Numbered from the stretch's first letter, positions 52,711 through 61,963 are shown. The stretch: DNA of 64,000 bases from JBCBDX01 sp038529265 (GCA_038529265.1 JBCBDX010000004.1:62001-126000), one strand, 5' to 3'. The notes: generated by a model not told the origin, from the letters alone. A program made the numbers and translations.

Positions 52711-53157
52711 ATGAGCGCTACACAAACCTATGCACTGAAAGCTGCAACAATACTTTGGATTATTTGGGGTCTGGTGCATGCCTTGGCTGGCTTCATCGTT
52801 CTTTCAGGTGATGCCACCGCAGGCTTTCAGGCGATCGCAGACGCTGTGGCTTCAGAAGAACTGATCAATGAATATCATTCGGCGGTTGGCGGCATCTTGA
52901 ACCAGCATGGTTGGAACCTCCTTTGGTTTGGCGTCGCGACCATCATAGGCGGTGTATTTATTTGGGGCGGAAACTTTACTGCAGTTTGGGTCACTGGCAT
53001 GGTCGGCGGCCTGGCAGACCTTGGCTACCTGCTGTTTGTTGACCTACCCGGATATGTCATGTTTTTCCCAGGCACTGTCATGACATTTGTATCAGGCACC
53101 GCCATCATACTTAGCTTCTGGGTCTGGTTGACAAACCGCAAGGCTGGGCAAGTTTAA
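52711..53157 (+). CDS. Four-helix membrane protein next to marR
   Basis: This 148-residue protein has four hydrophobic segments (around residues 12-33, 70-90, 93-112 and 120-140). A polar loop with ELINEYHSAVGGILNQHGW lies between the first two. No family is recognised with confidence. Its position divergent to marR suggests that it is the regulated target, possibly in stress or detoxification. Confidence 0.6.
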   Translation: MSATQTYALKAATILWIIWGLVHALAGFIVLSGDATAGFQAIADAVASEELINEYHSAVGGILNQHGWNLLWFGVATIIGGVFIWGGNFTAVWVTGMVGGLADLGYLLFVDLPGYVMFFPGTVMTFVSGTAIILSFWVWLTNRKAGQV

Positions 53158-53179
53158 AATGTCAAAGTAGAGGCCACGG

Positions 53180-53821
53180 ATGACCGACCTTCCAAAAATA
53201 ACTGAACGAGAAAACGGGCCGCTGGTCGTTGAAAACCCGCCAGAAGTTTTGGATGCCAACGGTTCGGCTGTCGAAACAAAAGCCGTGGCGGCATTGTGCC
53301 GGTGCGGTGCGTCGAAGAACAAGCCATTTTGTGACGGAACCCACAACGCCATAGGGTTTTCTAGCGAACCGGACCACAGCAAAATCAGAAACAAGGCGAT
53401 AAGCTATTCAGGCAATGTGGACGGTGTCGACGTCACTATCAGCTATACGCCTGTGCTTTGCACGCACGCAGCCGAGTGTCAGGCTCGCGCGCTGGACGTT
53501 TTCAATCCAAAACAGAAGCCCTGGATTCAACCAGAAAACGGATCACTGAGCGCCATTATGGATGTGATGGCTGCCTGCCCTTCCGGCGCGCTGCGGGTTG
53601 CAATTGCTGAACAGCCGGAACAGCATCTGACAACGGGCGATGTGGAAATCAAAATCGAAAAGCACGGTCCATATCACGTTAAGAACGTCGCACTTGAGGC
53701 CGACTTTAATGGTGCAGGCCACAGCAAGGCAAAGTACTCGCTCTGCCGCTGCGGGGCATCCAAGAACAAACCGTTTTGCGACGGTTCACACTACGATGTG
53801 AAGTGGAAAGACGACGAATAG
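53180..53821 (+). CDS. Iron-sulfur protein with two CDGSH domains and a divergent 4Fe-4S domain
   Basis: This 213-residue protein has a CDGSH-type motif at each end: Cys40, Cys42, Cys51 and His55 in the first, Cys189, Cys191, Cys200 and His204 in the second. Both carry the near-identical CRCGASKNKPFCDG core and should bind a 2Fe-2S cluster. Between them, residues about 70-150 form a divergent ferredoxin domain of the Fer4_19 type (LCTHAAECQARALDVF, ACPSGALRV). It may act as an electron carrier or iron-sulfur sensor. It follows the membrane protein gene after 22 bases and is convergent with PPK2. Confidence 0.83.
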   Translation: MTDLPKITERENGPLVVENPPEVLDANGSAVETKAVAALCRCGASKNKPFCDGTHNAIGFSSEPDHSKIRNKAISYSGNVDGVDVTISYTPVLCTHAAECQARALDVFNPKQKPWIQPENGSLSAIMDVMAACPSGALRVAIAEQPEQHLTTGDVEIKIEKHGPYHVKNVALEADFNGAGHSKAKYSLCRCGASKNKPFCDGSHYDVKWKDDE

Positions 53822-53824
53822 ACG

Positions 53825-54787
53825 TTATTCTTCGCTGCGCCTCATGTCGGGATGGGTGGTCGCACCCAATATGTGGTTTGAACGGCCAATTACCTGGCTT
53901 GAATGGCCCACGATTAGCGGGTCCGGCCCTTTTACAACCTTTGGGTCCTTGTTTGGGTACGGCAGCACCGAAAGCAAATGTTGCATGGCATTGATGCGCG
54001 CCCGCCTTTTGTCGTTTGATTTCACAATCGTCCAAGGCGCGTCGGCCGTGTCTGTGTAAAAGAACATGGCTTCTTTTGCTTCGGTATACTCATCCCACTT
54101 GTCCAAGGAAGCCTTGTCGATCGGCGAAAGCTTCCACTGTTTCAAAGGATCAGTTTCACGTTGTTGAAACCGGTTACGCTGCTCGTCTTGGGTTACTGAA
54201 AACCAAAACTTGAAAAGACGAATACCGGAGCGTATCAGCATGCGCTCAAATTCCGGCGTTTGCCGCATAAACTCCAGATACTCGTTGGGCGTACAGAAGC
54301 CCATTACCCTTTCCACGCCGGCACGATTGTACCAAGAGCGGTCAAAGAGCACGATCTCACCGGCAGCAGGCAAATGCTGAATGTATCTTTGATAATACCA
54401 TTGGCTCCGTTCGCGTTCGGTAGGCTTTTCGAGCGCCACGACATGGGCACCACGCGGATTGAGATGCTCCATAAAGCGCTTGATCGTTCCGCCCTTGCCT
54501 GCCGCATCGCGGCCCTCAAAAAGAATGACAATCTTTTGTCCGGTTTCTTTGGCCCAGCCCTGAGCCTTAAGGAGTTCCACTTGAAGCTCAGCTTTGTTTC
54601 GCTCGTAAACCTCTCTTTTGATCAGGCTTTTATAGTGGTACTCCCCACTCTCAAACGCATGCGCAATCGCGTCCGGATTGGCCCGTAGCTCCGATAGTCT
54701 TGTGTATGCATCGACGATTGGCTCCATGTCCGGGTGCTGCTCGGTAGATCCGTTTTTCATGCCGGCGCTAATCTGGTATTCACTCAT
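53825..54787 (-). CDS. ppk2: Polyphosphate kinase 2 family protein
   Basis: About 320 residues from the ATG at 54787, which follows GGGAGA; a longer frame to 54922 would overlap the next gene. Walker A FEGRDAAGKGGTIKR, the lid GRDAAGKGG/VALEKPTERERSQWYYQRY and DRSWYNRAGVERVMGFC are signatures of PPK2, which makes nucleoside di- or triphosphates from polyphosphate. The domain count suggests the single-domain class I type. It is divergent from the LpxH-like gene. Confidence 0.9.
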   Translation of the reverse strand: MSEYQISAGMKNGSTEQHPDMEPIVDAYTRLSELRANPDAIAHAFESGEYHYKSLIKREVYERNKAELQVELLKAQGWAKETGQKIVILFEGRDAAGKGGTIKRFMEHLNPRGAHVVALEKPTERERSQWYYQRYIQHLPAAGEIVLFDRSWYNRAGVERVMGFCTPNEYLEFMRQTPEFERMLIRSGIRLFKFWFSVTQDEQRNRFQQRETDPLKQWKLSPIDKASLDKWDEYTEAKEAMFFYTDTADAPWTIVKSNDKRRARINAMQHLLSVLPYPNKDPKVVKGPDPLIVGHSSQVIGRSNHILGATTHPDMRRSEE

Positions 54788-54920
54788 GCCTGTCTCCCTT
54801 GACGAGCGACAATGTATCGAAGTTTTCCAAAGAATACGTGACGTCGCATTCAGGACATGATTTAAATCAATAACGCTGGGTAAGGCTTGTTCCGATGAAT
54901 GTGCGCGGTATGTCACAACC

Positions 54921-55793
54921 ATGACATCTGAATCTGATGATCAATCGGCAAAGGATGCCGATGAAATGACCGACGTACAGACATATCGCACGCTTTTTGT
55001 TTCCGACATCCATTTGGGAACACGTGGCTCCCAAGCGGAATTACTGCTGGACTTTCTCAAGGAACATGATGCCGAGAAAATCTATCTGGTAGGCGATATT
55101 TTTGACGGTTGGCGCCTGCGCAAAGGCTGGTACTGGCCACAATGCCATAATGACGTGGTTCAAAAGCTGCTGCGAAAATCCCACAAAGGTTCGGAAATCA
55201 TCTATATTCCCGGTAACCATGACGAGGTTATGCGTCAGTTCCTTGGCACACATTTTGGCGGTATCGAGGTTATGGACCAGGCAATCCACGAAACGGTGGA
55301 TGGAACCAAATATCTGGTCATTCACGGCGATCAGTTCGACATGGTGGTCCTAAACGCCAAATGGCTGGCCCATGTCGGTGATTGGGCATATAACTCGGCT
55401 CTTTGGATCAACTACTGGTTTAATCGGGTTCGCCGGTTGTGGGGTGGGCAATATTGGTCGCTTTCAAAATGGGCCAAGCTGAAGGTCAAACAGGCAATTA
55501 ACTTTATCGGCGACTTTGAAAATGTGCTCGCAAATGAAGCTAAAAATGCTGGCTTGGATGGCGTTATATGCGGGCATATCCACCATGCTGCCATGAAAGA
55601 CTGCAATGGCGTGCGCTACATCAACACCGGCGATTGGGTGGAAAGCTGTACTGCGATTGCTGAGGATGAACACGGAGAACTGCATTTGATCGATTGGTCC
55701 CAAATCACCCGAGCCCGCGCCAAGCGCGCTCGTATGAAAGAGAAGCTGGCGATTAGAAAAGCTGCTCGCTCATTGCCGCAGGCCGCAGAATAA
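54921..55793 (+). CDS. LpxH-like metallophosphoesterase (UDP-2,3-diacylglucosamine diphosphatase family)
   Basis: This 290-residue calcineurin-type phosphoesterase has its metal ligands in SDIHLG (Asp29, His31), LVGDIFDGW (Asp59), PGNHDE near 99, VIHGDQFD near 136 and CGHIHHA near 217. The family includes lipid A enzyme LpxH, but alphaproteobacteria often use LpxI, and this subgroup is less sure. It lies nine bases upstream of btaA and so may be linked with membrane lipid remodelling. Confidence 0.83.
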   Translation: MTSESDDQSAKDADEMTDVQTYRTLFVSDIHLGTRGSQAELLLDFLKEHDAEKIYLVGDIFDGWRLRKGWYWPQCHNDVVQKLLRKSHKGSEIIYIPGNHDEVMRQFLGTHFGGIEVMDQAIHETVDGTKYLVIHGDQFDMVVLNAKWLAHVGDWAYNSALWINYWFNRVRRLWGGQYWSLSKWAKLKVKQAINFIGDFENVLANEAKNAGLDGVICGHIHHAAMKDCNGVRYINTGDWVESCTAIAEDEHGELHLIDWSQITRARAKRARMKEKLAIRKAARSLPQAAE

Positions 55794-55802
55794 CTAAACA
55801 CA

Positions 55803-57089
55803 ATGATGAAAGGCCTGGCGGTGAACAACTGCTCAGGCGATTTTTGTATGAGTGAAACAATCCTCCGGGGCGACGATGCCCGAAACCAGATCGATGAGGC
55901 GGTTCAGCAGAGCGGTCGCTGGTCAATCACGGGCATGCTTGAGCGCGCCTTTGCAAAGACCTTCACAGGACTGGTTTACGCGCAGATTTGGGAAGACCCG
56001 GTCGTGGACATGGAAGCGCTGGACATCGGTGCGAACGACCACATCATCGCCATCGCTTCCGGCGGCTGCAACGTCATGTCGTATCTGATCCAATCACCTG
56101 AATCCATTGAAGCGGTGGATCTATCGCCAGCGCACATCGCGCTTAACAGAATGAAATACGCCGCCCCGGTTCATTTGCCTGACTACGAGGCGTTCTTCCA
56201 GCTATTCGGCAGGGCCGATGTCAAAGGCAATGCTGAGCTTTTTGACACCTACTTGGCTCCTCATCTCGATCTCGACACAGTTGATTATTGGAACGGTCGG
56301 CGGGGACTGAACGGTCGGCGGATCAACATGTTTGAAAAGAACATTTACCGCTTTGGCGCGCTGGGCCTGTTCATTGGTTGGGGCCATCGCATCGGCGGGT
56401 GGCTTGGCGTGGACTTTCAAAAATTCATGCAATGCAAATCATTGGAAGAGCAAAAGCAGTTCTTTGAGGACTATGTCCGGCCGGCTTTGAGCCGACGCTT
56501 GGTCCGTTTTCTGGCATCCAATCGCGCCTCACTTTTTGGCCTTGGTATCCCGCCACAACAATATGAAGCATTGGCCAGCGCAGCTGACGGAGACATGCAT
56601 GCTGTACTCGTAGAGCGCACGCGGCGCCTCATGTGCGACTTTCCAATCTCTCAAAACTACTATGCATGGGCTGCGTTCAACCGTGGCTATGACAAGAGCG
56701 GTAACGGCCCGCTGCCACCCTATCTGCAGCGTGAAAATTTCGCGACTGTCCGAGCTAACGCGAAACGGCTGACCATTCAAAACCGGACAGTGACCGATCT
56801 TTTGGCCAACGCGCCAGCGCAATCCAAGGATTGCTACGTGCTGCTCGATGCTCAGGACTGGATGACCGACAAACAGCTCAATGAACTTTGGGCGCAGATC
56901 ACCAGAACAGCCAAGTCCGGAGCGCGAGTGATTTATCGCACAGCGGGTTTGGATTGCATTTTACCTGGACGGGTCCAGGACAGCATCATGTCACAATGGG
57001 AATATGATGTTGAAACCAGTAAGCGTGGGCAGGAAAACGACCGTTCAGCCATATATGGCGGCTTTCACCTCTACAGGTTTCAAGGCTGA
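55803..57089 (+). CDS. btaA: BtaA, SAM:diacylglycerol 3-amino-3-carboxypropyltransferase
   Basis: This 428-residue protein (DUF3419 family) makes diacylglyceryl homoserine from diacylglycerol and SAM, the first step of the betaine lipid DGTS. Motifs FTGLVYAQIWEDPVVDMEAL (near residue 58) and AIASGGCNVMSYL (near 83) are typical of BtaA. The start is uncertain: an ATG at 55848 (MSETILRG) is equally possible and neither has a clear ribosome-binding site. It lies two bases upstream of btaB. In Sinorhizobium and Rhodobacter the lipid replaces phospholipids under phosphate limitation. Confidence 0.9.
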   Translation: MMKGLAVNNCSGDFCMSETILRGDDARNQIDEAVQQSGRWSITGMLERAFAKTFTGLVYAQIWEDPVVDMEALDIGANDHIIAIASGGCNVMSYLIQSPESIEAVDLSPAHIALNRMKYAAPVHLPDYEAFFQLFGRADVKGNAELFDTYLAPHLDLDTVDYWNGRRGLNGRRINMFEKNIYRFGALGLFIGWGHRIGGWLGVDFQKFMQCKSLEEQKQFFEDYVRPALSRRLVRFLASNRASLFGLGIPPQQYEALASAADGDMHAVLVERTRRLMCDFPISQNYYAWAAFNRGYDKSGNGPLPPYLQRENFATVRANAKRLTIQNRTVTDLLANAPAQSKDCYVLLDAQDWMTDKQLNELWAQITRTAKSGARVIYRTAGLDCILPGRVQDSIMSQWEYDVETSKRGQENDRSAIYGGFHLYRFQG

Positions 57090-57091
57090 AC

Positions 57092-57754
57092 ATGGCAGAC
57101 GCAAATTCGGGCAACCACGCCCAACTCATGGATGGCGTCTATAAAACCCAGCGCCATTTCTATGATCTAACCCGCAAATACTATCTGCTCGGACGGGATC
57201 GCGCCCTTAAAAGCATGGCTCCCGGCCCCGACCAGACATTCCTCGAAGTCGGTTGCGGGACAGGTCGCAATCTCGCACTTGCGGCGCAAAGCTTTCCTGG
57301 CACCAAACTCTACGGCTTCGATATCTCATCTGAAATGCTGAAAAGCGCCGGCGAGAAAATGAACAAATATGACATCCACGATCGGGTGAAACTGGTTCAG
57401 GCCGATGCGACCAACTTTGATGCGAAAACACTTTTTGGCGTGAGCGGTTTCGACCGCATCCTGATTTCCTATGCGGTTTCCATGATACCGGTTTGGGAAG
57501 AAGCGATCGCGCATGCAGCAACGCAGCTCAATCCCGGCGGCGAACTACATGTTATCGATTTTGGTCAACAAGCCGAGTTGCCAAAATGGTTTCGAAATGG
57601 GCTTCATGCCTGGTTGGCAAAATTTCATGTAGAGCCCCGTGACAGGCTGGAGCCGGTCATGATCGAAGCGTCAAAACCCATAAATGCGACCGTTTCACTA
57701 GACAGCCTTTATCGCGACTATGCTTGGCACGGCATCCTGAAACGACCCCAGTAA
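57092..57754 (+). CDS. btaB: BtaB, diacylglyceryl-homoserine N-methyltransferase
   Basis: This 220-residue SAM-dependent methyltransferase has the class I motif FLEVGCGTGRNLALAA near residue 50 and IDFGQQAELP near 153. It methylates the amino group of diacylglyceryl homoserine three times to give DGTS. It follows btaA by two bases, a standard arrangement. Since it uses SAM for three methylations, it adds to the cell's demand for methyl groups, a link with the betaine-homocysteine methyltransferase-like gene just downstream. Confidence 0.9.
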   Translation: MADANSGNHAQLMDGVYKTQRHFYDLTRKYYLLGRDRALKSMAPGPDQTFLEVGCGTGRNLALAAQSFPGTKLYGFDISSEMLKSAGEKMNKYDIHDRVKLVQADATNFDAKTLFGVSGFDRILISYAVSMIPVWEEAIAHAATQLNPGGELHVIDFGQQAELPKWFRNGLHAWLAKFHVEPRDRLEPVMIEASKPINATVSLDSLYRDYAWHGILKRPQ

Positions 57755-57776
57755 ACACGTCAGCGCTAGACATCAC

Positions 57777-57792
57777 ATAAAGACTTGCTTAT
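57777..57792. promoter_or_regulatory. Imperfect ATAAAGA palindrome upstream of the BHMT-like gene
   Basis: ATAAAGA, two bases, TGCTTAT lies 28 bases before the BHMT-like start. It matches five of seven positions of the perfect palindrome in the mttB/corrinoid promoter at 61824-61839. A shared regulator of methionine-cycle genes, such as SahR, is possible but the consensus could not be checked. Confidence 0.45.
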
Positions 57793-57819
57793 ATCCTTAT
57801 ACCAGAAAAGGAATAGGCC

Positions 57820-58836
57820 ATGTCTGCACACAATCCGCTCGATCAATTGATCACCGAAAAGGGTGTGCTGCTTGCCGATGGTGCAACCGGCACAACGCTC
57901 TTTGCCATAGGCTTGGAGTCTGGTGACGCGCCGGAGCTATGGAACACGGAGCAGCCCGAAAAGATCACCAAAATGCACCAGGACTTTGTCGATGCCGGTG
58001 CAGACATCATTCTGACCAATTCATTTGGCGGCTCAAGACAACGTTTAAAGCTGCACAACGCGCAAGATCGCGTCCATGAACTCAACAAGGCCGCGGCTGA
58101 AATCGCGCGTGCGGTCGCAGAGAAAGCGGGTCGTAAAGTGATTGTCGCTGGTTCTGTGGGCCCGACAGGCGAATTACTTATCCCGCTTGGCGCAATGTCC
58201 TACGAAGACGCAGTTAACGCGTTCCGTGAACAAATTGCCGGTTTGAAGGACGGGACAGCCGACGTCGTTTGGATCGAGACAATGAGCGCGCCAGATGAAA
58301 TGCGTGCTGCTGCAGAAGCCGCTATTGCTGAAGATATGCCTTATGTTTGTACAGCGTCTTTCGATACTGCTGGCAAAACGATGATGGGCTTGCATCCGAA
58401 AGATATTGCGACGGTCTTTGATCCCGTGGCCGAGAAGCCCGTTGCCATGGGTGCCAATTGCGGCGTTGGCGCGCCGGATATCCTGTCATCTCTGATCGAC
58501 ATGCGCGAAGGCGCACCGGACGCAAAAATCGTCGTAAAAGGCAACTGCGGTATTCCGGAATTCCAAGGCGAGAATATCGTCTACTCCGGCACGCCGGAAC
58601 TGATGGGTGACTATGTTCGGCTCGCGATTGACGCTGGAGCGACCATCATCGGCGGTTGTTGCGGTACAACCTGCAATCACCTTTCAGCCATGCGTGTCGC
58701 TATGGATAATCATACGCCGCGCGGCAAACCCACCCGTGAAATGATCTGCGAGGCGGTCGGCCCCATGGTCAATGCAGTTGCAGCCAACGAAAACCAAACG
58801 CCAAAGCGCGAGCGTCGTGGGCGGCGCAGAGCCTAG
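57820..58836 (+). CDS. bmt: Betaine-homocysteine S-methyltransferase-like protein
   Basis: This 338-residue TIM-barrel methyltransferase belongs to the homocysteine S-methyltransferase (Pfam S-methyl_trans) family. Zinc ligands are Cys214 in GANCGVG and Cys280-Cys281 in GGCCGTT. The N-terminal LLADGATGTTLFAIG and FVDAGADIILTNSFGG are typical. It transfers a methyl group to homocysteine; relatives in rhizobia use glycine betaine, but this short form may instead act with a methylated corrinoid protein as in MetH-like systems. Its Arg-rich C-terminal end (KRERRGRRRA) is like the tails in the MttB paralogs. It is read with btaAB but separated by 65 bases and has its own operator-like site. Confidence 0.85.
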   Translation: MSAHNPLDQLITEKGVLLADGATGTTLFAIGLESGDAPELWNTEQPEKITKMHQDFVDAGADIILTNSFGGSRQRLKLHNAQDRVHELNKAAAEIARAVAEKAGRKVIVAGSVGPTGELLIPLGAMSYEDAVNAFREQIAGLKDGTADVVWIETMSAPDEMRAAAEAAIAEDMPYVCTASFDTAGKTMMGLHPKDIATVFDPVAEKPVAMGANCGVGAPDILSSLIDMREGAPDAKIVVKGNCGIPEFQGENIVYSGTPELMGDYVRLAIDAGATIIGGCCGTTCNHLSAMRVAMDNHTPRGKPTREMICEAVGPMVNAVAANENQTPKRERRGRRRA

Positions 58837-59948
58837 TCCGCGACCGCAGAGCCCGGCACACCGCCAGAGACCTCAAGAGCCGTCTCCACAATATTGATCG
58901 TTTCCTCGGGCGTCGTGTCCAGCGACTCCCTCACTGCTTCGGCTTGCCGGATCATGTTGATCACGAACGGAGAGTTAGCAAACTTGTTATGTTCATCGCG
59001 CCTACTGCCTTCGATATCCGTTAAATCAATGACCTCAATGCCAGCATTTTCTAGTCGGGTAACGGCACTGCCATCACCGACGCGCGGTTGTCTGCCACGA
59101 AGGCGCGAGGAGATGCGCAAGGCTGGATCACGACGCGACGCGAAAACCAGGATCGGAAAAGGTCTCGGTTCCAGCGCCCGCAGCTGCTCCTCAAAAACGT
59201 CGATGTCGATATCCGGCGCGGCCAAGACAACCGCGGATATACTTGATAACGTGCCTCGGTCGCCTTCTAACCCGATCTGACGCAACGCTTCCATGAGAAC
59301 CATACCGCCCATGGAGTGCGCCACGAGGATCATTTCTTCTGAACTGGTTTCATTGAGATCACGAATAGTATCTGCCAGATCGTCCCGCGCGATATTGGCG
59401 CTCTCCAAGTCGTAAAGATAGCCCTGCGGTAGCCCCGCCGATGCCCATGAAAAATGAACCGGAACGCCTGGTGCCTGAAAGTCACGCACCATTTGTGCGA
59501 ACAAAAATACACCTTCTGCAAAGTCAGTGTTAAAACCGTGAATAAAGAGCGACACGCTGCGCCTGCTGTCGGGCAGATCAGCAAAGCGACTTTCAATCGC
59601 CGATTTGAGCGCTTCATCCGAATTGAGTGGAACAATTCTGCGTGCAATGAAGTCGCGCCGCAAATCAATGCGTTCGGACGGATAGCTGATCTCACCCAAA
59701 GCCCGTTGCGGTGGGATGCGAACATTGACCATGCCATAAGAGATTTCATCCGCGCGCAAGCCGCTGAAACCAAACTCATCTTCCGGCGATGGGCTCCGGA
59801 CAGTAGCAAACAAAATTGTCTCATCCCCTGCGCCGGGATCCAACAACGCATTTGCGGTATTGATCAAGACGGTGGGGCCGGAAGCGCAGGCTGACAGCAT
59901 TGCTAATGCAACAACACCACAAATGATCAGTCCGGCACGATCCAGCAT
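58833..59948 (-). CDS. Alpha/beta-hydrolase lipoprotein (DUF900-like)
   Basis: About 371 residues from the ATG at 59948, which starts a lipoprotein signal peptide (MLDRAGLIICGVVALAMLSAC). The longer TTG start at 59990 is less likely. The hydrolase domain has the nucleophile elbow VAHSMGGMVLMEAL near residue 205 and the VSLFIHGFNTDFAEG oxyanion region near 140, with QMVRDFQAPGVPVHFSWAS. The DUF900 family is secreted or lipid-anchored; substrates are unknown. The last four bases overlap the BHMT-like gene end. Confidence 0.82.
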   Translation of the reverse strand: MLDRAGLIICGVVALAMLSACASGPTVLINTANALLDPGAGDETILFATVRSPSPEDEFGFSGLRADEISYGMVNVRIPPQRALGEISYPSERIDLRRDFIARRIVPLNSDEALKSAIESRFADLPDSRRSVSLFIHGFNTDFAEGVFLFAQMVRDFQAPGVPVHFSWASAGLPQGYLYDLESANIARDDLADTIRDLNETSSEEMILVAHSMGGMVLMEALRQIGLEGDRGTLSSISAVVLAAPDIDIDVFEEQLRALEPRPFPILVFASRRDPALRISSRLRGRQPRVGDGSAVTRLENAGIEVIDLTDIEGSRRDEHNKFANSPFVINMIRQAEAVRESLDTTPEETINIVETALEVSGGVPGSAVAD

Positions 59949-60118
59949 GGTCAAACGGCTCACATTTAAATTCAAACAAGCGTATGACAAAAACGACGGC
60001 GGACGTCTACCAATTTGGTCAGACCAGCTTACTCATCGCCGGCACGCCAAATCTCGCCGTGGATAAGGCGCGCCATTTTTCGCATCGAGCCTGTCTCCCT
60101 GGCTTTGGCGGGAGTACT

Positions 60119-61714
60119 TCATGTGAAAGCGTCAGGCATGCTCTCTTTTTTCCTGGCAATGAACGCTTGCAGCGCTTCATCTACGCCCTCGTCCAACGCG
60201 GGTGCTTGATAGCTATCAAGCCAGGATCGCGCCAACCCGTTGGCACGCTCGCTCGCGGTTTTAGATCCTTCCATCGACCATTGCTCAAAAGAATTATTGT
60301 CGGCAATTGAGGATCGATAAAAGGCTGACTGAAAGTTGGCTTGGGTATGGGCACAACCAAGATAGTGAGAGCCTGGGCCAACCTCGGAAATAGCGTCCAT
60401 TGCCTGACCATTTTCAGACAAATCGACACCGTTTGCCATTGCCTGCATCATCCCAAGCTGGTCGATATCAATCATGAACTTGTCATAGCTCGATACCAAT
60501 CCGCCCTCGAGCCAGCCCGCAGAGTGCAGTGCGAAATTTGTGCCGGCTAGCAGCGTCATATTGATCGTGTTGGCACTTTCATGTGCGGCCTGTGCGTCTG
60601 TGAGCTTGGAGCCACAAAGCGACCCGCCCGTTCGGAACGGTAGCCCGAGGCGTCGCGCCAGTTGTCCCGCACCATAGGAGACCAGAGACGGCTCCGGCGT
60701 TCCGAACGTAGGCGCACCGGATTGCATGGAAATTGATGCCGCAAACGTGCCGAACAGCACCGGCGCACCGGGCCGCACCAACTGTGTAAACGCCGCACCA
60801 GCCAGAACTTCAGCCAAAACCTGCGTCAACGTCCCAGCAACGGTAACCGGGCTCATGGCGCCTGCCAAAATAAACGGCGAAACAATGCAAGCCTGATTGT
60901 GCCGCGCGTATACCTTCGCAGCGCCTAGCATCGTACCGTCAAACACCATCGGTGAGTTGGCGTTTATGAGATTGATGACGCAGCAATTGTTCTCAACAAA
61001 ATCGTCACCGAACAGAAGCTTGCTCATGGCGACGGTGTCTTCGGCGCGCTCCGGCGCTGTGACGGAACCCATGTAAGGTTTGTCGGAATAACGCATATGC
61101 GCATAGACCATATCGAGGTGACGCTTGTTCACCGGCACATCAACTGGCTCACACACCGTTCCACCGGAATGGTGCATCGAAGGCGCCATGTAAGCCAGCT
61201 TCACGAAGTTTTGGAAATCTTCGATCGTCGCATAACGGCGCTCGCCTTCCAGATCCCTTACAAAAGGCGGCCCATAGACAGGCGCAAAGACGGTCGCATC
61301 GCCACCGATTTGCACTGAACGCTCTGGATTGCGCGCATGCTGCGTAAAAACCGAAGGCGCAGTCTTCAGGAGTTCACGACAAAGGCCCTTTGGGAAGTGC
61401 ACGCGCTCTCCACGAACGTCCGCTCCTGCTTCTTTCCAAAGCTCAAGTGCTTCGACATCTTCGCGAAACTCAATGCCGGTTTCTTCTAAAACCCTGTCGG
61501 CATTGGCTTCAATAATCGCCAGACCTTCTTCACTAAGCACTTCATAAAGCGGGATTTTGCGCTTGATGTAAGTCAGGCTGGGTGCGGGCCCGACACCGGT
61601 CCGCGCAGCGCGTCTTGCAGCGGCACCACCAGCATCGCCGCGTCCGCGTCGACCACGACGTGCTCCGCCGCTAGCATTTGCTTCCTGATCGGTTGCCAAG
61701 GCGTCTTGATCCAT
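60119..61714 (-). CDS. MttB-family (trimethylamine/betaine) methyltransferase, paralog 2
   Basis: About 531 residues from the ATG at 61714, with an alternative at 61723; the preceding frame to 61825 reads through the promoter. The MttB superfamily is recognised by NLINANSPMVFDGTML, SPFILAGAMSPVTVAGTL and RPGAPVLFGTFAASISMQSGAPTFGTP. No amber codon interrupts it, so it is a non-pyrrolysine type. The N terminus, residues about 11-45, is Arg/Gly/Ala-rich (ARRGRRGRGDAGGAAARRAAR). It is divergent from the corrinoid protein gene, sharing a 250-base promoter with the ATAAAGA palindrome. This pair is likely a methyltransferase and its cobalamin carrier; substrate unknown. Confidence 0.88.
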   Translation of the reverse strand: MDQDALATDQEANASGGARRGRRGRGDAGGAAARRAARTGVGPAPSLTYIKRKIPLYEVLSEEGLAIIEANADRVLEETGIEFREDVEALELWKEAGADVRGERVHFPKGLCRELLKTAPSVFTQHARNPERSVQIGGDATVFAPVYGPPFVRDLEGERRYATIEDFQNFVKLAYMAPSMHHSGGTVCEPVDVPVNKRHLDMVYAHMRYSDKPYMGSVTAPERAEDTVAMSKLLFGDDFVENNCCVINLINANSPMVFDGTMLGAAKVYARHNQACIVSPFILAGAMSPVTVAGTLTQVLAEVLAGAAFTQLVRPGAPVLFGTFAASISMQSGAPTFGTPEPSLVSYGAGQLARRLGLPFRTGGSLCGSKLTDAQAAHESANTINMTLLAGTNFALHSAGWLEGGLVSSYDKFMIDIDQLGMMQAMANGVDLSENGQAMDAISEVGPGSHYLGCAHTQANFQSAFYRSSIADNNSFEQWSMEGSKTASERANGLARSWLDSYQAPALDEGVDEALQAFIARKKESMPDAFT

Positions 61715-61823
61715 TCGTTTCATCCCGCACACTACCAGTAAGCTTGATATGTGCTTTGGCAACAAACATTCCACCCGCGCGAATGCGTCACACACTGGCG
61801 GAGCCGCGACGCATTCAAAGCAC

Positions 61824-61848
61824 ATAAAGACATCTTTATTTCTTTATG
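61824..61848. promoter_or_regulatory. ATAAAGA palindrome with extra half-site in the mttB/corrinoid-protein promoter
   Basis: ATAAAGA at 61824-61830, two bases, TCTTTAT at 61833-61839 is a perfect inverted repeat. A further TCTTTATG at 61841-61848 matches the other arm CATAAAGA, giving three half-sites in 26 bases. It is midway between the divergent starts, so one regulator could control both genes. Confidence 0.6.
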
Positions 61849-61963
61849 AAGTTGGTCTAACGAGTGTCTGTCGTTTTCCGCGCACGACACGTCGCGCAAA
61901 ACGTGCAGGATCATCCCTGCTCATGCTTATAAAGTTGTTAGAGTAGCCAGTTGGGAGACATTC

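Noticed and set aside
49230..61714. Pyrrolysine in the two MttB homologs
   Set aside because: Both frames are open from start to stop without an internal amber codon, so no read-through is needed.
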